Position numbers and translations under genes: made by a program. 64,000 nt of DNA, taken from assembly GCA_033063855.1 (NCBI GenBank), contig CP093830.1:15748854-15812853 (forward strand), given 5' to 3'. The notes below the pieces were generated by a model. That model saw nothing but the letters and a program-made list of their open reading frames with translations, ran no database searches and was not told the origin of the DNA. The stretch's first letter is position 1, and each line of letters begins with the position of its first letter. This stretch comes from Smittia aterrima. Lineage: Eukaryota > Arthropoda > Insecta > Diptera > Chironomidae. This document shows positions 51,050 through 64,000 of the stretch, piece after piece.

Positions 51050-53307
51050 ATCATCCACTACGAAATAGAAAAGAGTTTTCTGTCATTAAAATCACGTAAA
51101 TATTTAAACTTAAGTATTGATAATTATCAAGGTCAACTTTCGAAAACAATATTATTGATTCAACTCTAAAAGTTTGCTTAAGCAAATTGTTTATCATTAA
51201 GAACCCAGACGTTTGTTTTTATTTTATATGCGAAAATGATAAAAAAAATTCTTGATGATGAGATAAACGGGTGACGTGTCTAAAGTGGTTTTGTTTGATT
51301 CTCCTTGAAAATCAGTTTTCTTCTTTTTGATTTTGATTACACCGCAAATCAAGATTCGAAATTCAATAATCGATAAAAAAAATTTGGCTAAGGTTTTCTA
51401 AAATTGATAAAACTTCACTCTTTTTTCTCTGTTCTTATCAAGTCGGCTTCTGGTAGTGAACTAAAAGTTTCGTCATATACATTTGCCGAATTCTTTTATT
51501 TTTGTGACAGTCAACCTTTGTGCTTGCTGGAGCAACTAATTGCACAATCGAGTTGAGCGATCTTTACTACCAAATAATCAAATATTTTGAAATTGTAAAC
51601 AAACCGTTTGCTATTAAGAAACATATTTTGAGATGACGAAAGTGTTTACTTACGAAAACTAGAAACAGTTCCCGCCATATCTCTATTAAACGTTGCCCAC
51701 CGTTTTGCAATTGAGTTAGCAATTTGCATTTAAGCGTAGAAGAATATTTATGATTTAATTCCTGATGAGTGTAATGCTTTGAGGCTTCACCTAAAATAGA
51801 GAATAAAAAAGAGAGAAGAAAAGTTCAGACTCATATGATCGATTTTCACATTCGATGCGGAAATTTGCCCCAATTTTTTCCATGTCTGGTTCATAGTCGC
51901 ATCGTGTACTGCGGCCACGTTGTCGAGTCCCCTATCGCAGTGGGAAAACGAAACAAATATTTTCGTAGACCCCTGCAAGTAACTTTTATTGATTTTTCCT
52001 CGAAATATTCTTTGGATGGAAAATAATTTTTAAAAGGGAACGAAGAAAATTAACGGAACCCCTTCAGAGTTTACTATTGAACTTCAATAAAGTATTGAAA
52101 TATTTATAGCCTGGCTTTTGAATTTGTGATGCATGTGAGAAACTCGATAGTGAACAAATGAAAACTTCGTTAGTTCAACTTACAAGTTTAAAAGACCAAA
52201 AAATCGATGACGTCACAACATAATGCGGCACTTTAATTTTCAAATTTTTCTATAATTGACTAGAAGTCAGTTTAAAGCTAATGTGCAGATATGAAGAGAA
52301 AACTTCGCTTCAGCGACTTCGCGATGAATATTTATGATTAGCTTAAGCGACTTGGAAATTCGTAATGATTTTTAATAATTTTTTCTGTTCACTTATTTGG
52401 CTAAGAACTTATGTTGACGGAAAAGTCTTTCAACCGCTTTACAATCCTTAATCTATTTCTGACTGTTTGATAAGCAATCAATTGTACTGTCAATTTTCTA
52501 AATTAATTTATTAACAATCAAAAAGCACGTCCGGTATCGCGGCGAAAATAAAATTAAGAAAACTTTGTTTGAATGTGTGAAGTTCAAAACGTGAAAGTTT
52601 TATGTTTCAAGGAAAGCGAAGGCGCATGATCCTGGCGAATATTTTTCTTCTCATATTCCACTTTGATTTTCCGGCTTTAGATGTAGTGGTTCGCTGGAAC
52701 GATTGTGGAGTTAGCACAACTAAATCAATGACGTCATAACTAAATATTATAACAGCGACATCTTCGAAGAGAAAAACAATTTATTTTAGGGCTTTTCATT
52801 AGGAGATGAAAATCTTGTGAGTGATTTCAAGATAATTGTAGAAAACAATGTTTTAAATAAAATTTCGGATATCATGATTCATGATAATATGTTTTAAAAC
52901 AAACATATGAATTAAAGCGTATTCAATAACAATGTTCAGATAGTCTTCGGAAAATGAAAATATTTTCGTTCTTATCGCTACAATGTAAAGTCCGATGTCC
53001 TTATCCAAATATTATAAAGTTCACGAGCCGCTGATATGAAAATAAATTTGTTTTGAGCTATATTTGGAAGGAAATACTAGGAAATTTAAATCGTTTTAGC
53101 GATTTCCTAGTAATTCGACTTTTACCAATCTTGTGATAAAACCATTAAACCGAAAATTCTGATAATAGAAGTATTTAGTAAAAGTATTAAAAGCCAATGA
53201 AAACAGAAAAATATTTCACTTCATTAATTTCAACGTTACTGAAATGTGATTATAAAAGTTATAAAAGTTGACTTCAAAGTTATTAAAAAAAATATTTTAT
53301 TTTTAGG
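51050..53307. other. Acsl: Acsl 5' region and intergenic DNA
   Basis: An acceptor (TTTCGTAG) at 51058-51065 on the minus strand and a donor (GTAAGT) just below 51653 imply a 5' non-coding exon near 51653 upward. The rest is AT-rich. A 50-nt stretch around 52720-52770 is repeated imperfectly at 54240-54290, on the other side of the LRR pseudogene. No other gene seen. Confidence 0.5.
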
Positions 53308-54254
53308 TCTGTCATAGCCAAATTCATATTTGTTTTTGTTGCGATCGCGTCTCCTGTGTTCAGCATTGTGCTTCATTGCACTTATTAAGATTACAATGGA
53401 TGGAATTCAGGCAATCGATATCATTGCAGAGTTAATAGAATTGAGGATGCTCACATTGCTCAAGTGACCCGCGTAGTTGGAAATCATTTGGCAGGAAGAA
53501 ACCATAATAGCGTTCAAGCTTTTGATGCTCAACATCAACCGTTAATAACATTTCCTAGAAACATTCATAGTTTCTTCCCGAATTTGGTAATAATTTCACT
53601 TTGGGCCTGCAGATTGACAACAATAAATTCCGGAGATTTAATAAACTTACCGTGTTGGAGGTTTGGTTTGCAAATTTTCATCGATTTGAGTCTCTTCCTG
53701 GCGATCTCTTTCAACACAGTTCGTTGCTTCGCACTATTGTATTTGACAGCAATCCTCTTCGACGTGTTGGAGATGGGATGTTTTCAGGATTAAATAGATT
53801 GAATTATATTGGTTTCGATCGCACAGATTGCATTAACACAAATTCCAATAGTCAGGGAGGTATTGGAGCCATGATTAGACAATTGACACTGCAATGTCCT
53901 GGAAACTGTGTAGCAAGATGCACATTAAACCAATAAATAGATGAACTAAGGTCGTTATCAAATGTGCAACGGCAAGACATCAATCAAATACAACTTCAAA
54001 CGAGAACACTTGAACAAACAAATATCGGACTTGACCAACATATGCGAATTTTGATGAAGCCATTCAGAAAATTTTGGAATCCATCGAAGAGCTTTCTGAA
54101 GACATCGCAAAATAAAAAAATTGATCAACTTGGTCAAAGGTTTAACCAACTTGACGAAAGAACTGCTTGCATTCAATGTAACAGTGACGATGAAATCCTT
54201 AGACTCCAAGTCTCCCATATGAAGCATTCATATGACGTCAGAGCAAATCAGTGA
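53308..54254 (+). pseudogene. Decayed leucine-rich-repeat / coiled-coil secreted protein gene
   Basis: Fragments in three frames align as one LRR protein. A signal-peptide-like segment without an ATG (KFIFVFVAIASPVFSIVLHC) follows an acceptor-like TTTTTAG. A TAA at 53386-53388 interrupts just before DYNGWNSGNRYHCRVNRIED. LRR text continues (VQAFDAQHQPLITFPRNIHS, FFPNL) until the frame changes near 53640, where LTVLEVWFANFHRFESLPGD, then SSLLRTIVFDSNPLRRVGDG and CPGNCVARCTLNQ continue in another frame. A second TAA at 53934 precedes a coiled-coil-like tail whose frame changes again near 54050 (FDEAIQKILESIEELSEDI) and back. Two stops, frameshifts and a missing start make it a pseudogene rather than one assembly error. 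The architecture resembles secreted LRR proteins of mosquitoes and midges (from memory). Confidence 0.8.
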
Positions 54255-57200
54255 CGTCAGAACAAATATCCAAACAACGACATCTTCTTTGTAAATTTAA
54301 AAAATATCTTTTTTGAAATTTCTTACGTTTTCCGTTTCCATTCTCAGAAGAAGGTTGAAGAATATTTGATAATTAGAAGAAGAAAAAAATTGAAATATTG
54401 ATCTTCGGTGTTTCCTATTGCATTTAAAAATTCATCTTCAAATGAAAATAAACTTGTCAAAAATTATTTACGTTCAGACTTACGCAAAAAAATTGAATTA
54501 TTATCTTATTCTCGCTGCTTCATAATTTGATCCTGAAGTGAAGTTGATTTTTAACATGATTCACATATGTGCAGTTAATTATTTCGACATATTCGAGTGC
54601 GTCGAGCCCTTTTATTGCAGCGGGTATCGAGGGTGAGAAGGATTGTGGTGTGGAATTAGGGATGATAGTCATCCTCTTGTTCCTTTTCTTGTTTGCTTAC
54701 ATTTGGCATTTGATTGTTAGTTTTGAAGTTGAAGTATGAAACAGTTTTGATGAAGCAGTGCATTACTACATCTGCTGTAATTTTTTTCTGCTAAGATAAA
54801 TGACCCGATCCATAAACTCTCTTCCCTAGCTGTTTATGTTTTTCGACACAGCATGATGATCCTCACTGAACCTGTTTTAATTTTTTCGGCATGTTAATTC
54901 ATAATTGTAGTTAACGACTCTTTAGATGCAGTAGCAGGTAGTTATTTATTTCATTTGTTGTTGTGATCTCTCCCTTTCAATTTATTTACGCCTCTTTTTT
55001 CGATTCTGTGTTATCGACATTGCACAAACACAGAAGCAGCAGTCGAAGCCGAATGAAAATTCTTTGTGCACGAGTTAGTCGTCAGTTGGATTTCAGAAAG
55101 AGATTCGTATTGACGTAACAGCAACCACGGTCATCTAAAAGTGTTTGGTTTGTGGGAAGCTTCGGGCACAACACTCATAAAATCGGTTATCTCTCGACGC
55201 GCTGAAATCTTATTTACGAGTTTAGCATATATTGGAAATTTTCAAAAGCATGAATGCATAAAGAGCGAAGAGAAATTAAAACTTTAGGCAAAAATGTATT
55301 CGCTGTGTTGTTTGATCATTAGAAATATTTTGTGAGCGGGAGAGAGTGAATCAACCTTATCACTCGACAAATGCTGCAACATGAAACAAAGAGACGACTT
55401 CACTTGTGCGTGGCTCACGTGCACTTTTCCCTTCTTTTATTATTTATGATCGTAATCAGATAAACTTTAATCATTCGAAGGGAGGCGATTGCGCTTTTCA
55501 TGAAATGTTCGTATCGGATTTCAAACTTGTTACATATGCGATTATTTTTAAGGCAGTGGCAGGGAAATATCAGCTTAATTGATGTAAGCCCTTTTCATAA
55601 AGATATTCGGATTTGCTCATGATGTGCCGCGTGTCTGATGAGATCGGAAATCGAATTCGTTTTGTTTGCTCTACTCGCATCGGTGGCAGCAGCGCCAGCT
55701 TCGACATTTAACATAAATCTCTCGCTCACTCACTTCGACCTTAATTATTTCGACCGAGTGGATGTTATTTTTTTTCGGTAACCTCTTTGTCTCCTTATTC
55801 GACGACAATTCTGCCATTTAAGCACAATTGTGGAGAGTCAGCATAAAAGTAGAATGTTTAATGTCTGGCGGTTGGTTGAACGTTACCCGATGCAGATGAA
55901 AGTTGTTTGGATGTAAAATTTTACGACAATTAACTACGAACAACGATTCAGCGTCAATTAAAGTTAGTGGAGAAGAAGTTCAATCCTTTCCCTTAAATCT
56001 GTTAAGATCCAACAAAATTTATGTGAAGATTAAAGGTTTCTCTGGGATTATGGGAAGAAAAATGTTTGCTCGAGTTGTGTGAAAATAAATCATTTAGTTA
56101 TAAAGTTCTTTTCGATGACTTTTATCTTGATCGCGAAACCATCTGATAATTTCCACTAATAACTCACTTAGCAGAATCGTGTTCGGATGGTCTCACGTTG
56201 AATACTCGGAAAACATGTCGACGAACAACTCAAATTTTTTCAATTTTTCTCAGTAATTCAGTGTTTCTTACAGCAGCCAATCTTACTTGGAGGTCTGAGG
56301 CCTTATTGCATCGCGCATTTCTAAATAATTCGTCAAACCAAAGAATCAATTCGCAAAAGGAGAAGATCAAAAGTAAAACGTTTACGACGAGAAAAAAATG
56401 AGAAGAGCAGAGACAAAGGAGATTCAATAAAATATTCATTAATATTGTTCTCCGATATCAAACACGAGTTTGTTCTTACATCGATTCACATTTTTTCTCG
56501 CACAACAAACAGAAATTGACTGAAACTGCACTTTCGGGTGACTACACTCGATGTTCAATTAAAAATAATCGGCTTAGAAATAATTTTCCTAAGCAGATTT
56601 CTTTTAATTAACTTTCAAATGAAAATCTCTTTGATTTACTGAACCAAAATCTCTATCAGAAGTCAATGAAAAATCTAACTAAAGAAACATAAAATCGATT
56701 TAAAGATGCCGCCCTTCGATCGTGAACAAGAAAACAAACAAACCATCGAAGGATTCTCTAAGGATCTCTTAGAAGTTGTCTTTAAACTCTTTGAGAACTA
56801 AATTCTCAATCACCATTACTTTCAATCCTGTTGTCATCTTTCTTTCGATTCGACCATGTTGGACGGATTTTTTTTTGTTATATTTTGTCTCTACTAACAA
56901 TGATTTTTCACCCTTCGGAATTGCGTAAATCCCCATGAGTATCGAGGCTCACTTACATGTTTAAAGAGAAGAAAAATCCCCTTCGTGGGTGGCGTGACCA
57001 TGGCAACGTTAGATGAGAATTATTTCATTTCGATTGCAACTTTCATCCATTTCTTGATTTTTCGTCAACGCAAAAATTTCGATCGAGCCGTAAACAAAGT
57101 CTAGCCGAGAAAAATTTATTTAACACTCCTTTGAGAATAAAAGGGAAACCCCAAGCGAAGTCTTATCACTCGATTTTAGCCGACTTTCACTTTTTTTTTC

Positions 57201-58022
57201 CTTCTGTTCAATCAACATTGCTTCGCTCTCCCCCTTGAGAGCTTTGCCTCTTCCTTCTCCCCAAAGGGCGTTTGTTGCTCACACTTGAGTTGTGGGTTAG
57301 TTGAGTAGGTCAAAAACATGTCCGATGCTTGTTTGGGTTGAAAAGGCTGAAAGGAAACGTCTCAACAAAATGAAAATCTTATTTTTTCTTCTTATGAACA
57401 TTTACTGGGCTTGATATTTTGTGTTTTTTTTTGATTTCAATTTTTGATAAATCTGAACATTTTAAGTTTTTTTTCTTTTACGAACAATAATTTTTTTTTG
57501 AATATTTTACGAAATGCTTAGACATGAGATTTCGATTGGAAAAGAGTTTTTTTTTTCAAAATAAATGAAAGCAATTGATGAGTGCGCGCGCTTCTTTCCG
57601 AGAAAAAACTTTTAAAATATCCTAATGCCTTAAGTTTAATTTTTTTTGCACATTCATAGTTAGAAATAGAGAGAGAGAAATAGTTTTGATTAAACTTTCC
57701 AACATTTACAACTACGATTAGTTTATTGATAAGTTTTTAAATTTCCCTTGATATGTCGACACTTCGTCAAACATGAAAAATTAAATTTTCAAAAAAAAAA
57801 CATTTCAATGATTATCAAGTTTTTCTTATTTTAGTGAATAAGTTAATTTGAAGATTTCGATATGAAATGAATTTTTCTTCTAATGATTTTATTTAAAGCG
57901 TCTTTGGAGGCTTCTTTAACTATCAGCACCAAACGATGATATGAAGTTTCAACGATAATAAACTGCGTGAGAGAAAAATAAATTAATTTCAACCGTCGAA
58001 AGGATTTAGTACCTAAACTTAC
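54255..58022. other. Intergenic or knot 3' intron DNA
   Basis: AT-rich 3.8 kb downstream of the last knot exon found. At least one more knot exon is expected here or further left, because exon 58238-58023 ends at a good donor in open phase. I could not find it by eye. No other gene or RNA recognised. Confidence 0.45.
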
Positions 58023-61785
<3,763 letters not shown>

Positions 61786-62869
61786 TTCAGCCGAGATGAA
61801 CCCCGGCACTGTCTCGTCAGAACGCAGTGTGAAAATTTCTTATTTTTTTGTTCACTTGCAAATATTTTTTTCAGCTTTCAATACTTTTTTCTCGTTTCAG
61901 ATTTTCACTCAATTTTAATATGCCATTCCGATAATTTTTTATTTGATATCAGTAATCATCTGCACTTTTTACTTTGTTTGATAAAACTCCCACTCGACTT
62001 TCGTTACATTCACGTGAAGCGATCGCTCTATACTTTTGGGGATTATGAGTAGAGAAAGTCGTTGATGGACCTTCGAGGACGCGTTTTCACTTGACGATAA
62101 ATTCCTGATTTCCTTGCACTGATAACTTCAGGACTGTTTTTATTTCACAAGCAGACAGTTGAAGTCACCAGAGAGAGATCCGTAAATTGTGGAAATGTGC
62201 CCGTGTGTTTCCCTAGTTCCCGAGTGACTGAACACAATACCCTGCTGAACAACTCACATTTCTCTCCGATTACATGATGATAGGGAAAAACGAAAGGCGG
62301 CAGTTCACTTCTGGGCTTTTGCGTGTTCTCAACTAAATCTCCGTCCCACAATTCACAAATACATTTAACAACTTTACGATATCTACAGTGTATCGACGAG
62401 TCGTTTGCGTTGAACATCGTACAACGTTTGTGTCTCTACAGGAGCTAAATGGGATGATACCGAATACAAACACTATTAACAATATTTTATTCTATTCAAA
62501 CCCTAGCTGCTGCTATCAATTGTTTCTTTAGCTTCAGTGAAAACAAACACCTAAAAAATAAAGAAGAAGAGTTTAAAGAAAGATTTTCAAAGAAGCCTCT
62601 TCATGACTTGCGGAATTCTTTGTTAGGAAAAATATTTTGATGGCTATTGATTTCAGCTTTGACTTGTCATAAATATTTTTTTTTTCCTTTTTAAATGATT
62701 GGTTTATGCACTTTTGTCGCATGTTTCTCATAAACATTTCAATTGTTTGGAACCTTAAACATGAATACCGAACACAATTTCTCTGAATTTATTGAATGTG
62801 TCTAGGTTAACTGCTTCGTCATGAAGATAATTTGTCATAAAAATTTTTAAATGAAAAAATTTCAATTGA
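61786..62869. other. Knot 5'UTR and upstream DNA
   Basis: Upstream of the knot start codon on the minus strand; presumably 5'UTR and promoter. The minus ORF 62145-62417 has no recognisable domain. No other gene seen. Confidence 0.5.
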
Positions 62870-62877
62870 CTTTAAGG
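62870..62877. repeat. Left target-site duplication CTTTAAGG
   Basis: Directly abuts the left end of the foldback element and is identical to the copy at 63423-63430. The 8-bp length is diagnostic of hAT-type insertion. Confidence 0.88.
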
Positions 62878-63422
62878 CAGTGTGGATGGGCCGCCCATTC
62901 GAAAGGTCTTTTTGGGGGCCGAGGCCCACCAAAGGCCCACGACTCAGGTGCCGACCGTGGGCCCAGGCCCACCAAAGGCCCACGACTCAGGTGCCGACCG
63001 TGGGCCCAGGCCCACCAAAGGCCCACGACTCAGGGGCCGACCAGGGGCCGAGGCCCACCAAAGGCCCACGACTCAGGTGCCGACCGTGGGCCGAGGCCCA
63101 CCAAAGGCCCACGGCCCCGGGGCGGCCCATCCACATAGCAAATGTTTTTTAAATTTTTTTCCTTCAATTTTTTTTTAATTGATGCGCTCAACAAAAATTA
63201 ATAATTTTTAATTTAAAAAACATTTGCTATGTGGATGGGCCGCCCCGGGGCCGTGGGCCTTTGGTGGGCCTCGGCCCACGGTCGGCACCTGAGTCGTGGG
63301 CCTTTGGTGGGCCTGGGCCCACGGTCGGCACCTGAGTCGTGGGCCTTTGGTGGGCCTCGGCCCCCGAAAAGACCGAATATGGGCCTGTTTCGGCACATTT
63401 GGCACCAGGCCCATCCACACTG
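62878..63422. mobile_element. Foldback hAT-like MITE with internal 43-bp tandem repeats
   Basis: A 545-bp GC-rich island in AT-rich DNA. It begins CAGTGTGGATGGGCC and ends GGCCCATCCACACTG, perfect 15-bp terminal inverted repeats, flanked by the direct repeat CTTTAAGG at 62870-62877 and 63423-63430. An 8-bp target duplication and CA(G)TG termini are typical of the hAT superfamily. Two long inverted arms surround an AT-rich spacer (about 63148-63208). The left arm holds five copies of a 43-bp monomer (starts 62923, 62966, 63009, 63052, 63095) and the right arm three inverted copies. There is no transposase ORF; the Pro/Gly/Arg ORFs here are artefacts of the repeat. It is non-autonomous, and the intact duplication suggests a fairly recent insertion. 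Confidence 0.9.
62923..63137 (+). repeat. Left-arm tandem array, 43-bp monomer, five copies
   Basis: Each monomer begins GGCCCACCAAAGGCCCACG, followed by a CTCAGGTGCCGACCGTGGGCC-like half. Starts are exactly 43 bp apart. Copy three differs (CAGGGGCCGACCAGGGGCC), and the last copy runs into the conserved inner end. The matching inverted array lies at about 63250-63365 with three copies. Confidence 0.85.
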
Positions 63423-63430
63423 CTTTAAGG
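63423..63430. repeat. Right target-site duplication CTTTAAGG
   Basis: Directly abuts the right end of the foldback element and is identical to the copy at 62870-62877. Confidence 0.88.
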
Positions 63431-64000
63431 ATAGTTTTTTATTAAGGACTTTTTTCATAAAAGCGCAGTCAGAAGTATTCCTCTAATTAGTTTCACAGTA
63501 AATGAGAATGCAAACTGCGATTATTATTTAGTTAGTTAGGGTGTTTATAGATTTTTATCTGGAAAGATTACTCAAAACCAAAATAGGGATCAATGATTTT
63601 GTCGGCAATTTTTTTCTTCTCTATAACGAGAGATGGAAATGTGTTGCAGAAAAAAAATATTATCAAAATATTTAATGTTGAAATTTTAGGTTGGTTGGTC
63701 GGTTGAAACATATTGATGAAAAGCTAATTAAAATTCTCGAGGTAAAACAAGTTTACGTGTTTGAAAACAATTTTTAATATTTTATGAAAATAGATAGATT
63801 ACAAAGAGGCATTACAAATAGAAACGTCACAACTTTATTTCGTTTCTTTGTCTTTCCTTCAACTTAAAAACCAGAAAAATAAAACTTAAAGGGTGCTTGT
63901 TCATATATTTTCACCCTCCACGCATAAGAGTCTGTTCGATTAACAAAACTGCAGCCAAAAATAGTATCCCATTCGCATAGAATTGAACCAGAATAAAAAT
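63431..64000. other. AT-rich intergenic DNA at window end
   Basis: No gene, RNA or repeat recognised to the right of the foldback element. Confidence 0.5.

Noticed and set aside
52954..53034. Short ORF MKIFSFLSLQCKVRC as a first exon of the LRR pseudogene
   Set aside because: It could be a leader, but no donor in compatible phase was convincing and a better signal-peptide segment lies at 53308, so it was not added to the model.
62851..63486. Six overlapping ORFs rich in Pro, Gly, Arg and His on both strands
   Set aside because: They arise from the GC-rich 43-bp repeat of the foldback element. A 43-bp period is not a multiple of three, so frames rotate through the repeat and no coding constraint is visible.

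Overview
The window looks like nuclear DNA of a nematoceran fly, most likely a chironomid midge or close relative. The evidence is AT-rich DNA, many 50-100 nt GT-AG introns, and exons that match insect developmental genes more closely than any other group. The species assignment is inference. Nine protein-coding genes, one clear pseudogene and one non-autonomous transposon can be supported. Exon limits were read by eye from splice sites, and reading phase closes across every complete gene model.

Layout. (1) 1-5367, plus strand: 3' half of Dscam1, from the end of an Ig domain to the stop, with two alternative transmembrane exons. (2) 7345-9092, minus: nuclear receptor Hr78. (3) 12926-15097, minus: jelly belly, the secreted ligand of the Alk receptor. 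(4) 19262-24352, plus: myoglianin, a GDF8/11-type TGF-beta ligand. (5) 26556-30407, minus: Activin-beta, tail-to-tail with myoglianin. (6) 33508-37186, plus: calsyntenin. (7) 39218-40494, minus: a Yellow/MRJP-family secreted protein. (8) 43784-45872, plus: a small secreted cysteine-rich protein of IGFBP/CRIM type. (9) 47069-51049, minus: long-chain acyl-CoA synthetase Acsl with two alternative first coding exons. (10) 53308-54254, plus: a decayed leucine-rich-repeat/coiled-coil gene. (11) 58023-61785, minus: COE transcription factor knot/collier, last exon not found. (12) 62878-63422: a 545-bp GC-rich foldback hAT-like MITE with a perfect 8-bp target-site duplication.

The genes do not form an operon. 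Many act in neural or neuromuscular development: Dscam1 in self-avoidance, jeb/Alk in synaptic and visceral-muscle signalling, myoglianin and Activin-beta as two ligands of the activin branch, calsyntenin in kinesin cargo linkage and synapses, and knot in neuron and muscle identity. From memory of the Drosophila map, myo, Actbeta, Cals and yellow-h lie on the dot chromosome (Muller F), whereas Dscam1, jeb, Acsl and kn lie on 2R (Muller C). The 19-40.5 kb block may therefore be a preserved Muller F segment set among Muller C genes.

No tRNA, rRNA, CRISPR array or viral insertion was recognised. The best leads are the foldback transposon with its 43-bp internal tandem repeat, the LRR pseudogene with partly matching flanking repeats, the alternative Acsl N-termini, a GC-AG intron and stop-free introns in Dscam1, and the odd C-terminal cysteine motif of myoglianin.
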